This document shows positions 1-7,597 of a stretch of 15,729 bases of DNA, in pieces (positions within the stretch are counted from its first letter, which is position 1; the number at the start of each line of letters is the position of its first letter). The DNA lies in NCBI GenBank assembly GCA_937874275.1, contig CALNAU010000070.1:1-15729 (forward strand), given 5' to 3'. The DNA is from an uncultured Clostridia bacterium (GTDB taxonomy: Bacteria; Bacillota; Clostridia; Christensenellales; Aristaeellaceae). The notes beneath the pieces were generated by a model. The model made no database searches. It was not told where the DNA came from and saw nothing but the letters and a program-made list of their open reading frames with translations. Both the position numbers and the translations under genes were made by a program.

Positions 1-1929
1 GACGAGGTCATCACCACCCAGTACGCCATGGGCATTGTGGAAAAGCTGGGCCTGCTCAAGATGGATTTCCTGGGCCTGCGCACGCTGACCGTGATTCAGG
101 ATACGCTGGATTTGCTGGCCCGCCAGGGCATCCACCTGAAGGTGGAGGACATCCCCATGGATGACCCGGCCGTGTACCAGATGATATCGCGCGGTGATAC
201 GGACGGCGTGTTCCAGCTGGAAGGCAGCGGTATGCGCGCGTTCCTGGCCAACATGAAGCCGGAAAACTTTGAGGACATCATCGCCGCCATTTCGCTGTAC
301 CGCCCGGGGCCGATGGAATCCATCCCCCGCTACATACAGGGCAAGCGGGACCCAGACAGCATCCAGTACCACACGCCGCTGCTGGCCCCCATCCTCGATG
401 TTACCTACGGCTGCATGGTGTACCAGGAGCAGGTGATGCAGATTGTGCGCGACCTGGCCGGCTACAGCTACGGCCGCAGCGACCTGGTGCGCCGCGCCAT
501 GAGCAAGAAAAAGCACGACGTGATGATGAAGGAGCGCCAGTTCTTCATCTACGGGTCGGAGGAGGACGGCGTGCCCGGCGCGGTCAAGCGCGGCGTTTCG
601 CCCAAAGCGGCGGAGAAGATATTCGACGAGATGGCGGCCTTCGCCAGCTACGCCTTTAACAAGTCGCACGCCGCGGCTTACGCTGTCAACGCCGTGCAGA
701 CGGCCTGGCTTAAATACCACTACCCGGAGGAGTTCATGGCCGCGATGATGAACTCCTTCCTGGGCTCGGCCACGGCGGTGGCCAACTACATCCACTACTG
801 CCGCAAAAACCAGATCCCCGTGATGCCGCCCCATGTGAACCATTCGGCCGCCAAGTTCACCGTGGGCCACAACGAGGAGGGGCGCAAGGGCATCGTGTTC
901 GGCCTGGCGGCCATCAAATCCATCGGCGAGAAAGCCGTGCAGCGCATCATTCAGGAGCGCGAGGCCAGGGGCAACTACCGCGACATCTTTGACTTCTGCC
1001 GCCGGATGGATTCGGAGAGCATCAATAAACTGGCCGTGGAAAGCCTCATCAAGGCCGGATGTTTTGACGGCCTGGGCGGCACGCGCGTGCAGTGCATCAA
1101 CGTGTACAAGGAGGTGCTGGACGCGGGCAGCGCCACCCGGCGCAACAACATCGCGGGCCAGGTATCGCTGTTTGACCTGGCGGCAGGCGCCGCGCCGCGC
1201 CAGGAAGCCACACCCTACCCCGACCTGCCGGAATACCCCTGGCGCATCCGCCTGGCCATGGAGAAAGAGGTGACGGGCGTATACATCTCCGGCCACCCAC
1301 TGGATGAGTACGCGCAGGCGCTGGACGGCCTCACTTACAACACCGCCTATGTGACAGAGCTGACCGAGCGCGAGGACCACGGCCTGAGCGAGGATGGCCG
1401 TCAAGTGCAGATGGGCGGCATGATCGTGGCGCTGCGCGCCAAGGCTACCCGCAAGGGCAGCATGATGGGCTTTGCCCAACTGGAGGATCTGACGGGCCAG
1501 ATTGAGTGCCTGCTGTTCCCCGCCACGTGGGAGCGCTATGGCCGCGATTTGAGCGAGGATACGGCGGTCCTCATCACCGGCAAGCTGTCGGTGCGCGAGG
1601 ATGAGGAGACCAAGCTGCTGGCCGACCGCATCGTAGCATTGACCCCCGGCGGCGCACCTGCCAAACCGCAGCCGCCGCCCGACCCCGCGGTACTTGCCAA
1701 GCAAGCCCCTGTCAAGTTATACTTGAAGCTGCAACGCAGCCAAATGCCCTGCTGTGAGGCAGTGCTCCACAAAATGCAGGGCAATATCCCGGTTTACCTC
1801 AACCTGCCGGACGAAGGGCTGACGCTGCTGGCGCCCATGCACTGGTGGTGCGACGACGCGGATGACGCGCGCGCAAACCTGCTGGATTGCCTGCCCAAGG
1901 AACATATAAAGGTGGTATCTAAGGTATGA
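1..1929 (+). CDS. dnaE: DNA polymerase III subunit alpha, C-terminal part (5' end outside window)
   Basis: Catalytic subunit of the replicative DNA polymerase (C family, DnaE type). The reading frame is open from base 1, so the gene begins upstream; 642 residues are present. DnaE proteins are usually about 1100-1200 residues, so the PHP domain and the palm aspartates are missing from view. Visible parts, numbered from base 1: fingers region with a YRPGPM motif near residue 102 and the FNKSHAAAYA signature near 219-228; a helix-hairpin-helix (SIGEKAVQRI) near 306; an OB-fold near 469-530 (MGGMIVALRAKATRKGS... then FAQLEDLTGQIECLLF); and a C-terminal tail domain. The family call is clear. It could be annotated DnaE1 or DnaE3; the missing N-terminus prevents a finer call. 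The stop overlaps the next start as ATGA, suggesting translational coupling. Confidence 0.97.
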   Translation, partial: DEVITTQYAMGIVEKLGLLKMDFLGLRTLTVIQDTLDLLARQGIHLKVEDIPMDDPAVYQMISRGDTDGVFQLEGSGMRAFLANMKPENFEDIIAAISLYRPGPMESIPRYIQGKRDPDSIQYHTPLLAPILDVTYGCMVYQEQVMQIVRDLAGYSYGRSDLVRRAMSKKKHDVMMKERQFFIYGSEEDGVPGAVKRGVSPKAAEKIFDEMAAFASYAFNKSHAAAYAVNAVQTAWLKYHYPEEFMAAMMNSFLGSATAVANYIHYCRKNQIPVMPPHVNHSAAKFTVGHNEEGRKGIVFGLAAIKSIGEKAVQRIIQEREARGNYRDIFDFCRRMDSESINKLAVESLIKAGCFDGLGGTRVQCINVYKEVLDAGSATRRNNIAGQVSLFDLAAGAAPRQEATPYPDLPEYPWRIRLAMEKEVTGVYISGHPLDEYAQALDGLTYNTAYVTELTEREDHGLSEDGRQVQMGGMIVALRAKATRKGSMMGFAQLEDLTGQIECLLFPATWERYGRDLSEDTAVLITGKLSVREDEETKLLADRIVALTPGGAPAKPQPPPDPAVLAKQAPVKLYLKLQRSQMPCCEAVLHKMQGNIPVYLNLPDEGLTLLAPMHWWCDDADDARANLLDCLPKEHIKVVSKV

Positions 1930-2306
1930 ACAAAATGTCCCTCACGGTGCCGGCCAAGGACGAGTGGGGCCTGGTGTTTCACTCGGCTTTAAGCGCCGTT
2001 GGCGTGCTGGCCAATCTGTCCGTGGACATGATCGCCGACCTGCGCAGCGCAAGCGACGAAGCCTTTGAGCTGCTGACGCACCAATCCCGCCCGGTTCACC
2101 ACGTGGAGATGGATTGCGAGCTGAAGGAAGGCGCGCTGTTTGTGCGCATAAGCGCGCACCGGGCCGAGGCCTATCAGCAGTGCGAGCCGATGGACCCGGA
2201 GGTTGCCCACCTGATACTGGGTGCCTTGGCGACTGATGTGCGGCTGGAGGGCGACTCCTGCGGCATCTACAGCATCAACATGACCCTGCCGGCAGTGGAC
2301 GTATAG
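1926..2306 (+). CDS. Degenerate RsbW/SpoIIAB-like anti-sigma factor (GHKL fold)
   Basis: A 126-residue protein whose length and C-terminal half match the anti-sigma Ser/Thr kinase family (RsbW, SpoIIAB). It lies 1 nt before a sigma gene of the matching group. By eye, DEAFELLTHQ (about residues 44-53) aligns with the family N-box SEAxTNAxxH: the Glu is kept, but the Mg-ATP-binding Asn is Leu. The segment LILGALATDVRLEGDSCGI aligns with the region after the G2 box, but the glycine-rich G1 (DxGxG) and G2 (GxGL) boxes are not recognisable. I infer a protein that binds sigma but probably does not bind or hydrolyse ATP in the usual way. The start overlaps the dnaE stop by 4 nt, with a purine-rich AAAGGTGG about 11 nt upstream. 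Identification rests on weak similarity plus context; a hypothetical protein is the alternative. Confidence 0.62.
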   Translation: MNKMSLTVPAKDEWGLVFHSALSAVGVLANLSVDMIADLRSASDEAFELLTHQSRPVHHVEMDCELKEGALFVRISAHRAEAYQQCEPMDPEVAHLILGALATDVRLEGDSCGIYSINMTLPAVDV

Positions 2307-2307
2307 C

Positions 2308-3036
2308 ATGAATGCAGACCTGATTCACGAAACAGCAAAGGCATATGCCCTGGACCCGCGGGAGGAGACGCTGGAGACAGCGACGATGACCGCGCTGCCG
2401 CTGAGCTATGCCATTGCTGCGCGTTTTTCAGGCCGCGGCATCGATTTGGAGGATTTGCGGCAGGTGGCGGCGCTGGCCTTGGTGTCGGCGCTCAAGGGCT
2501 TTGACCCCCACCGCGGCCTGCGCTTCACCACCTATGTGACCCCCACCATCATCGGCACCCTGCGCAACCACATCCGCGACCGGGCACAGTTGGTGCGCTC
2601 GCCCCGCGGCCTGCGCGAGCAGGGCATCCAGATGGACCGAATGACCGAGCAGCTGACCCAGAGCCTTCGCCGCGAGCCATTGGCGCAGGAGCTGGCTGAC
2701 GCCCTGGGCTGGGATATTCAGCGGGTGATTGATGTCCAGGCGATGCGGGAGAAATCCCATGTCGCCTCTTTTGATGCGCCGGACGAAAACGGCCTGATGC
2801 TGTTTGACAAGCTGGGCGGCGACGAATCCGGCTACGATGCCTTTGAGGCGCGGGAAGACCTGCGCAGCGCCATGCGCAACCTGGCCGACAACGAGAAACG
2901 GCTGCTGGCCTACCGCTTCCGCGAGCGCCTGTCCCAACAGGCCACCGCACAGAAGATGGGCATGACGCAGATGCAGGTGTCGCGTATGGAGCGTCGGGTG
3001 CTGGCCGCCCTCAAGCAGGAAATGACCTCGGTATGA
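2308..3036 (+). CDS. RNA polymerase sigma factor, SigB/SigF/SigG group
   Basis: Alternative sigma-70 family factor of 242 residues, about the length of SigB, SigF and SigG. Region 2 spans roughly residues 28-100, with DLEDLRQVAALALVSALKGF followed by FDPHRGLRFTTYVTPTIIGTL and RDRAQLVRSPRGLRE, the promoter-melting and -10 recognition part typical of this group. Region 3 follows (about 105-150). Region 4 holds the helix-turn-helix LSQQATAQKMGMTQMQVSR (about 208-226), where QMQVSR is a hallmark of SigB/F/G factors. The start is 1 nt after the upstream stop with no strong RBS, so translation is probably coupled. The anti-sigma-like neighbour is the natural partner. Which regulon it controls (sporulation, stress or other) cannot be told: there is no SpoIIAA-like gene beside it, unlike a standard sigF operon. 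Confidence 0.9.
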   Translation: MNADLIHETAKAYALDPREETLETATMTALPLSYAIAARFSGRGIDLEDLRQVAALALVSALKGFDPHRGLRFTTYVTPTIIGTLRNHIRDRAQLVRSPRGLREQGIQMDRMTEQLTQSLRREPLAQELADALGWDIQRVIDVQAMREKSHVASFDAPDENGLMLFDKLGGDESGYDAFEAREDLRSAMRNLADNEKRLLAYRFRERLSQQATAQKMGMTQMQVSRMERRVLAALKQEMTSV

Positions 3037-3884
3037 GCAGGGTGCTGCTGTCCCACTGGCTGACGCAGCAGGGAATCGCCCGGGATGATAAGGATGCGGC
3101 GGCTCTGATAATGAGCGGCCGCGTCTACGTCAATGGGCAGCGCGCCAGGGCCGGGCAAAAGGTCAAGCCCCAGGACGCCATCCAGGTGCGCGGACTGAGC
3201 GAGCGCTATGTGGCCAAGGGCGGCCTGAAGCTGGAAGGCGCGCTGCGCGCCTTTGGTATCAGCGCCAAGGGGCGGGTATGCATCGACGCGGGCGCCTCGA
3301 CCGGCGGCTTTACCCACTGCCTGCTCACCCAGGGCGCGCAACTGGTCTACGCGGTGGATGTGGGCTATGGCCAACTGGCCGGCAGCCTGCGGCAGGACGC
3401 GCGGGTCATCAACATGGAGCGCACCAACATCGGCGACGAGGCGCTGCTTGCGCTCTCCCCCGTGCCCGACCTGGGCACCTGCGACCTGAGCTACCTGTCG
3501 CTGCGCAAGGGGGTGCCGCTGTTTTCACAGGCCATGCAGGGGCTGGGCGACCTGCTGTGCCTGGTCAAGCCCCTGTTTGAGACCGACAGCGCCCAGGCGC
3601 GCCAGAGCGGCACGCTGCCGGATGCGGCCTATGCCCCGCTGCTGCGCGGCCTGATCGACGACCTCAACGCCCAGCCCGCCACCGGTGTGTGGCAGGTGAC
3701 CCACAGCCCGGTCACGGGCAACGCGGGCACGCGGGAATTCTTTTTGCATGTGCGCTTTGGCGCGGGCGCGCCGCCCACGATTTCGGCGGACGAACTGGAC
3801 GCCTGCGTGGCGCGGGCGCTGGCGGTGGCGCCCTATCGCAAGCCGGGGTTGGAAGAGGCCACCGAAACATCGCACCAACCGTAA
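3033..3884 (+). CDS. tlyA: TlyA family rRNA (cytidine-2'-O)-methyltransferase
   Basis: Cytoplasmic SAM-dependent enzyme; family members 2'-O-methylate cytidines in 16S and/or 23S rRNA, and older annotations call it hemolysin A. It has 283 residues, slightly above the usual 265-275. Residues 1-60 form an S4 RNA-binding domain (SHWLTQQGIAR... SGRVYVNGQ... VKPQDAIQV). The FtsJ-like methyltransferase domain starts with YVAKGGLKLEGAL (59-71), which supplies the first catalytic Lys, then the SAM loop IDAGASTGGFTHCLL (84-98), DLSYLSL (151-157, usually DVSFISL), VKPLFE (178-183, usually KPQFE) and REFFLHV (234-240). The K-D-K-E tetrad thus looks complete. It overlaps the sigma stop by ATGA. In many Clostridia tlyA sits with xseB-ispA-dxs and recN, so this location is unusual. 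Confidence 0.95.
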   Translation: MSRVLLSHWLTQQGIARDDKDAAALIMSGRVYVNGQRARAGQKVKPQDAIQVRGLSERYVAKGGLKLEGALRAFGISAKGRVCIDAGASTGGFTHCLLTQGAQLVYAVDVGYGQLAGSLRQDARVINMERTNIGDEALLALSPVPDLGTCDLSYLSLRKGVPLFSQAMQGLGDLLCLVKPLFETDSAQARQSGTLPDAAYAPLLRGLIDDLNAQPATGVWQVTHSPVTGNAGTREFFLHVRFGAGAPPTISADELDACVARALAVAPYRKPGLEEATETSHQP

Positions 3885-3911
3885 CACCACACCGACAGCA
3901 AGGGGTTTATC

Positions 3912-5129
3912 ATGTTTGAGTTTGACGGCCAGCACAGGGTATTTGGCGTAACGGCGCTGGAAAACCTGTTCATCACCGAATACATGCCGGGGGCCGACGG
4001 CGATTATGTCAAGGTATACCTGAGCGCGCTGTACCACTGCCAGCAGCAGGACGGCAGCTTTGGCATCCCCGAGATGGCATTGGAGCTGGGCCTGGGCGAG
4101 GACCGCATTGAGGCGGCCCTGCGCTATTGGGAGCGCCGCAGGTTACTCAGCCGCGTCAGCGACAAGCCGCCGCGCTACCGCTTTTACCACCTGGGCGAGC
4201 GCATGCTCACCGGGCAGGACGCGCCGGGCGGAGACCGGGACTATATCGCCTTTGCCGAGGCCATCTACGCGCTGTTTCAAAACCGGCGCAAGATACGCCC
4301 CAGCGAGATAGCCATGGCTTTTGAGTGGGTCAGCGAGATGCACCTGCCCCAGGAGGTGGTGATGATGCTGCTCACCTATTGCATGGACACCCGCGGCGTC
4401 AGCTTTACCTTCAAGGCCGCACAAAAGCTGGCGGCCACCATGGCCGAGGACGGGGTAAAAACCCCCGAGGACGCAGAGCAGTACCTGAGCCACTCCAAAC
4501 ACATCAGCGACGGCGCCAAGGCCGTGCTGCGGCGCTTTAACATGCGCCGCCTGCCCACCGAGGACGAGCTGCGCCTCTACCGCCTGTGGACGCAGGACTG
4601 GGGCTTTACCCACGACGGCATCCTGGCCGCCTGCGCCGAAACCGTCAAGGCATCCAACCCTTCCTTTGGCTATTTGAACGGCATATTGGAGGGGCTGCGT
4701 CGGCGCGGCGCCTCAGGCCGCGACGCCAAACAGGTGGAGCAGCAGATTGCCCAGGAGAGCAAGGGGCTGGCCGGGGCGCGCGAGGTGCTGGACGCCCTGG
4801 GCACCCGCACCAGCGCCACCTTGATATTAAAGGCCTACGAAGCCCTGCTGCAAGACGCGCCCCACGAGCTGATTGTGCTGGCGGCGCGGGATGTGGCGGC
4901 ACGGCGCGGCCGGTTTGAGGACATTGAAAAGCGTCTGAAGGCCTGGCGCGAGCAGGGCATCACCACGGCGGAAGCCGCCGCCAAGTCGGCCCCAACACCC
5001 GCTACAGGCGGCAGGCAGCCCAAGACCGTCAGCGCCCAGCGCTATGCGCAGCGCGAGTACACGGGAAATGAACTTTCTGAACGGGAGGCCAAAATGTTGG
5101 AGGAGGCGCGCAAGTATGACCAACCTTGA
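3912..5129 (+). CDS. DnaD domain protein (primosome / replication initiation)
   Basis: A 405-residue DnaD/DnaB2-family protein expected to remodel DNA and help load the replicative helicase together with the next gene. An N-terminal winged-helix region (about 33-95) is followed by a first DnaD-like helical domain (about 112-192) and a second (about 205-262) that ends in the YxxxIL signature as YLNGIL (254-259). A further helical stretch (about 305-360, HELIVLAARDVAARRGRF... LKAWREQGITTAEAA) resembles another DnaD-like half. The tail SAQRYAQREYTGNELSEREA is typical of clostridial DnaD proteins. The start has an RBS-like AAGGGG 6 nt upstream and lies 27 nt after tlyA. The 3' end overlaps the helicase-loader start by 14 nt. 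No gene symbol is given because dnaD-like paralogues are common. Confidence 0.88.
   Translation: MFEFDGQHRVFGVTALENLFITEYMPGADGDYVKVYLSALYHCQQQDGSFGIPEMALELGLGEDRIEAALRYWERRRLLSRVSDKPPRYRFYHLGERMLTGQDAPGGDRDYIAFAEAIYALFQNRRKIRPSEIAMAFEWVSEMHLPQEVVMMLLTYCMDTRGVSFTFKAAQKLAATMAEDGVKTPEDAEQYLSHSKHISDGAKAVLRRFNMRRLPTEDELRLYRLWTQDWGFTHDGILAACAETVKASNPSFGYLNGILEGLRRRGASGRDAKQVEQQIAQESKGLAGAREVLDALGTRTSATLILKAYEALLQDAPHELIVLAARDVAARRGRFEDIEKRLKAWREQGITTAEAAAKSAPTPATGGRQPKTVSAQRYAQREYTGNELSEREAKMLEEARKYDQP
5099..5106 (+). promoter_or_regulatory. Ribosome binding site fixing the helicase-loader start
   Basis: GGAGGAGG lies 9 nt before the ATG at 5116, inside the end of the DnaD gene. It selects ATG 5116 over the in-frame ATG at 5044, whose extra 24 residues (rich in Arg, Lys and Trp) look like a readout of the DnaD gene in another frame. 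Confidence 0.75.
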
Positions 5130-6081
5130 ACTGCTGCAAAAGGTATTGGCCGAGCGACGGGAGATTCAGGCGCGCAACGAGCAGGAGGAGCAGCGCCGAG
5201 AGCGGGAGGTCAGCGAGCAAAACCCGGAAATCGGCCGCCTGATTGACGAGCGGCGCCGGGCCATCTTTGCGGGGCTGCGCCAGGCATTGGACGGCGTGAT
5301 TCCCTTCGGCATTGAGCAGGATACCCTCCGGCGCAACGCCCGCATCGAGCAGCTGCTGACCCAGAGCGGCTATCCCGCGGACTATCTCGCCCCCATCTAT
5401 GACTGTACGCTGTGCGAGGATACCGGCTACACAGGCGATGGGCAAAAGACGCTGTGCGCTTGCGCCACGCGGCGATATCAGCAGCTGCTGACCGATGAAG
5501 CCTTTCGCGACGAAATACAGACCTTTGAAAACTATGATGAGCGGCTTATCCCCGCTGACCCGCTGCCCGGCAAGGGCGTGAGCCAGCGCGCCTACACCCG
5601 CCTGCTGCGGGAGCAGTGTGAAGCCTATGCCAACGCCCTGCCGGACGGGCAGGTGCGCAGCCTATTGCTGTACGGCGGCAGCGGACTGGGCAAAACATTC
5701 TTGCTGCGCGCCATTGGCGTGCGGGCCTCGGAGCGCGGCGTCCACACGCTAGCATTGACGGCCAACACGCTGCTCAACCGCATCCGCGCGCAATACTTTG
5801 CCCGCGGCGGCGAGCAGATGGACGACAGCCACATGCATGTGCCCCTGCTGCTGATTGACGACCTGGGCACCGAGCCGCTGTGGGAGGGCATCACGGTGGA
5901 GCAATTGTTCGCCCTGATTGACCACCGCCAGCGCATGGGCCTCAACACCGTCATCAGCACCAATCTGAGCCTGACAGAGCTGAAATCCCGATATACCGAG
6001 CGCCTGACCAGCCGCCTGCTAGACGAGCGTGAGTATCAAACGCTGGCCTTCTATGGCGAGGATTTACGGCAGCGCAGATAG
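5116..6081 (+). CDS. dnaI: DnaI/DnaC-type replicative helicase loader (AAA+ ATPase)
   Basis: AAA+ ATPase expected to load the DnaB-type helicase at origins or restart sites. From ATG 5116 it has 321 residues, close to B. subtilis DnaI (about 311). Residues 1-60 are charged and probably coiled coil. A Cys cluster, CTLC (97-100) and CAC (114-116), matches the putative zinc site that follows CxxCxDTGY in clostridial loaders. The ATPase core has Walker A GGSGLGKT (187-194), Walker B LLLIDDLG (244-251), sensor-1 ISTNLS (280-285) and a YTERLTSRL segment (293-301) carrying the likely Arg finger. The 14-nt overlap with the DnaD gene and the strong RBS support coupled expression. It is the last gene of the rightward run. 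The symbol follows B. subtilis usage; dnaC-like is an equal label. Confidence 0.92.
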   Translation: MTNLELLQKVLAERREIQARNEQEEQRREREVSEQNPEIGRLIDERRRAIFAGLRQALDGVIPFGIEQDTLRRNARIEQLLTQSGYPADYLAPIYDCTLCEDTGYTGDGQKTLCACATRRYQQLLTDEAFRDEIQTFENYDERLIPADPLPGKGVSQRAYTRLLREQCEAYANALPDGQVRSLLLYGGSGLGKTFLLRAIGVRASERGVHTLALTANTLLNRIRAQYFARGGEQMDDSHMHVPLLLIDDLGTEPLWEGITVEQLFALIDHRQRMGLNTVISTNLSLTELKSRYTERLTSRLLDEREYQTLAFYGEDLRQRR

Positions 6082-6103
6082 GGTTTATTTGTCCATATAA
6101 ATG

Positions 6104-6143
6104 ACCTCCCCGTCGCTTTCTCAAATGACAGGGAGGTTTTATT
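6104..6143 (+). terminator. Intrinsic terminator between convergent dnaI and hemZ
   Basis: ACCTCCC (6104-6110) pairs with GGGAGGT (6131-6137). After one C/A mismatch, GTC (6112-6114) also pairs with GAC (6127-6129), leaving a 12-nt loop. TTTTATT follows on the + strand, so it best serves the dnaI side. On the minus strand the tail is only CATTTATA, so a role in ending hemZ transcription is possible but weaker. This is the main content of the 79-nt convergent gap. Confidence 0.7.
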
Positions 6144-6160
6144 GTCGACAAAAAAACCAA

Positions 6161-7597
6161 TTAATCCGCCCAAAGTTCCTTTTTGCGCGCCAGCATCTCG
6201 TCCACGCGGTCAATGTACTGGGCTACGTTCTTCACATTGGGCGCGCGGATCACCAGCACGCGGCCGGGGGTGACGCGCTTGGAGATACCGCCGGCGCCCA
6301 GCGCCAGCACGCTCACAGTGTCCTCCATGGTATCCACATTGTACAGGCATTCCTTGCCCGGCAGGGCATAGCCCACGTTGGCCTGATTGCCCGCCATGTG
6401 CTTCTGGCGGTACAGATAGTAGGGGTTCATGCCCAGGCCATCCGCCGCCGCGCGGCCAAGCTGCACCATATAGGCCACAGCCTCCTCATCGGGCAGGCTA
6501 TCCATCAGGCGGTGCATATCACTGGAGCGTTTGACGCACAGGGTATGCACCGTCAGGTTTTCGGGTCGAATGGCCGACACCCAGTCGAGGGTGCTTTCAA
6601 ACATGGCGGCATCCTCCCCCGGCAGCCCGGCGATCAAATCCATGTTGATGCTGTCAAAACCGATGCGGCGCGCTAGGTGAAAGGCCTGTTCGGCCTGCGC
6701 CTTGGTATGCGCCCGGCCGATGGCCTGTAGCGTTTCATCAAAAGAGGTCTGCGGGTTGACCGAGATGCGCTCCACCCCGGCGTCGCGGATGGCGCGCAGC
6801 TTGTCCTCGCTCATGCTGTCGGGGCGCCCGGCTTCCACCGTGCGCTCCCTCGCGGGGCGCATCAGCGGCTGTGCCGCGGTAAGTACCCGCGTCATCTGTT
6901 CAGCGGTCAGGGCCGTGGGCGTGCCGCCGCCCATGTAGAAGGCACGGGGTGTCAGCCCCTTCTCTGCCAAGAGGGCGATGGCGCCCTCGATCTCCCGCAG
7001 CAGCGCCTGCGTATAAGGCTCCAGCAGGTCGCCGCGGCCCACCTGCATGCTGATGAAGCTGCAATACCGGCAGCGGCTGGGGCAAAACGGGATGCCGATG
7101 TAGACATCCACCTCGTGCGGCGCCGCTTGCGGCAGCTGCCGCTGGGTCTCCACCACCGTGGCCAGCAGCCCGGCGTTTTCAGGCCGCACGTCAAACACCT
7201 CCATCATGCGGCCGCAGGCGCGGTTGAGGCTCAGCCCCTCGCCCAACGCCTCATAAATGAGGCGGGTGGGCCGGATGCCGGTCAGCGAGCCCCAGGCCGG
7301 ATGTTTGCCGGTGGCCAGCTTGAGGGCATGATACAGCGCCAGCTTGACCTGGCGCTTGTGCAATCGCTTTTCGGTCAGAGGGTCCTTCTGCGGCGTTTCG
7401 CTATTCTGATAGCCGCCATCCAGGCAGCCGCTCAGGCGGATATCGCAGCGACGCAAGCCGTCCTTGACCTCCTCCGTGTGCAGCACACGCAGGTCGGCCT
7501 CGTCCTCCGCCAATGTCAGGGGATAGAAAAACAGCCCGGCGACCTCGGCCATCTCCTTGATGAAGTCGGGCCGCGGGCTGTCGATGCGCAGTTTCAT
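6161..7597 (-). CDS. hemZ: Coproporphyrinogen III oxidase-like radical SAM protein HemZ
   Basis: Radical SAM protein of the HemN/HemZ family, 478 residues (B. subtilis HemZ is about 500). HemZ is annotated as an oxygen-independent coproporphyrinogen dehydrogenase, although some family members act in other haem-related reactions. The N-terminal part has the HemZ-specific WGSLTGIRPTRL (102-113). The radical SAM barrel begins with YIGIPFCPSRCRYCSF, whose Cys 172, 176 and 179 form the CxxxCxxC cluster site, followed by GGGTPT (223-228) and the SVNPQT strand (279-284). It is the last gene of the leftward run and its start overlaps the MBL gene stop by ATGA. No haem-synthesis gene lies nearby, so the actual substrate is open. 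Confidence 0.93.
   Translation of the reverse strand: MKLRIDSPRPDFIKEMAEVAGLFFYPLTLAEDEADLRVLHTEEVKDGLRRCDIRLSGCLDGGYQNSETPQKDPLTEKRLHKRQVKLALYHALKLATGKHPAWGSLTGIRPTRLIYEALGEGLSLNRACGRMMEVFDVRPENAGLLATVVETQRQLPQAAPHEVDVYIGIPFCPSRCRYCSFISMQVGRGDLLEPYTQALLREIEGAIALLAEKGLTPRAFYMGGGTPTALTAEQMTRVLTAAQPLMRPARERTVEAGRPDSMSEDKLRAIRDAGVERISVNPQTSFDETLQAIGRAHTKAQAEQAFHLARRIGFDSINMDLIAGLPGEDAAMFESTLDWVSAIRPENLTVHTLCVKRSSDMHRLMDSLPDEEAVAYMVQLGRAAADGLGMNPYYLYRQKHMAGNQANVGYALPGKECLYNVDTMEDTVSVLALGAGGISKRVTPGRVLVIRAPNVKNVAQYIDRVDEMLARKKELWAD

Noticed and set aside
5044..5115. Upstream ATG extension of the helicase loader
   Set aside because: The 24 extra residues overlap the DnaD gene in another frame, lack homology to loaders, and the strong RBS serves ATG 5116.
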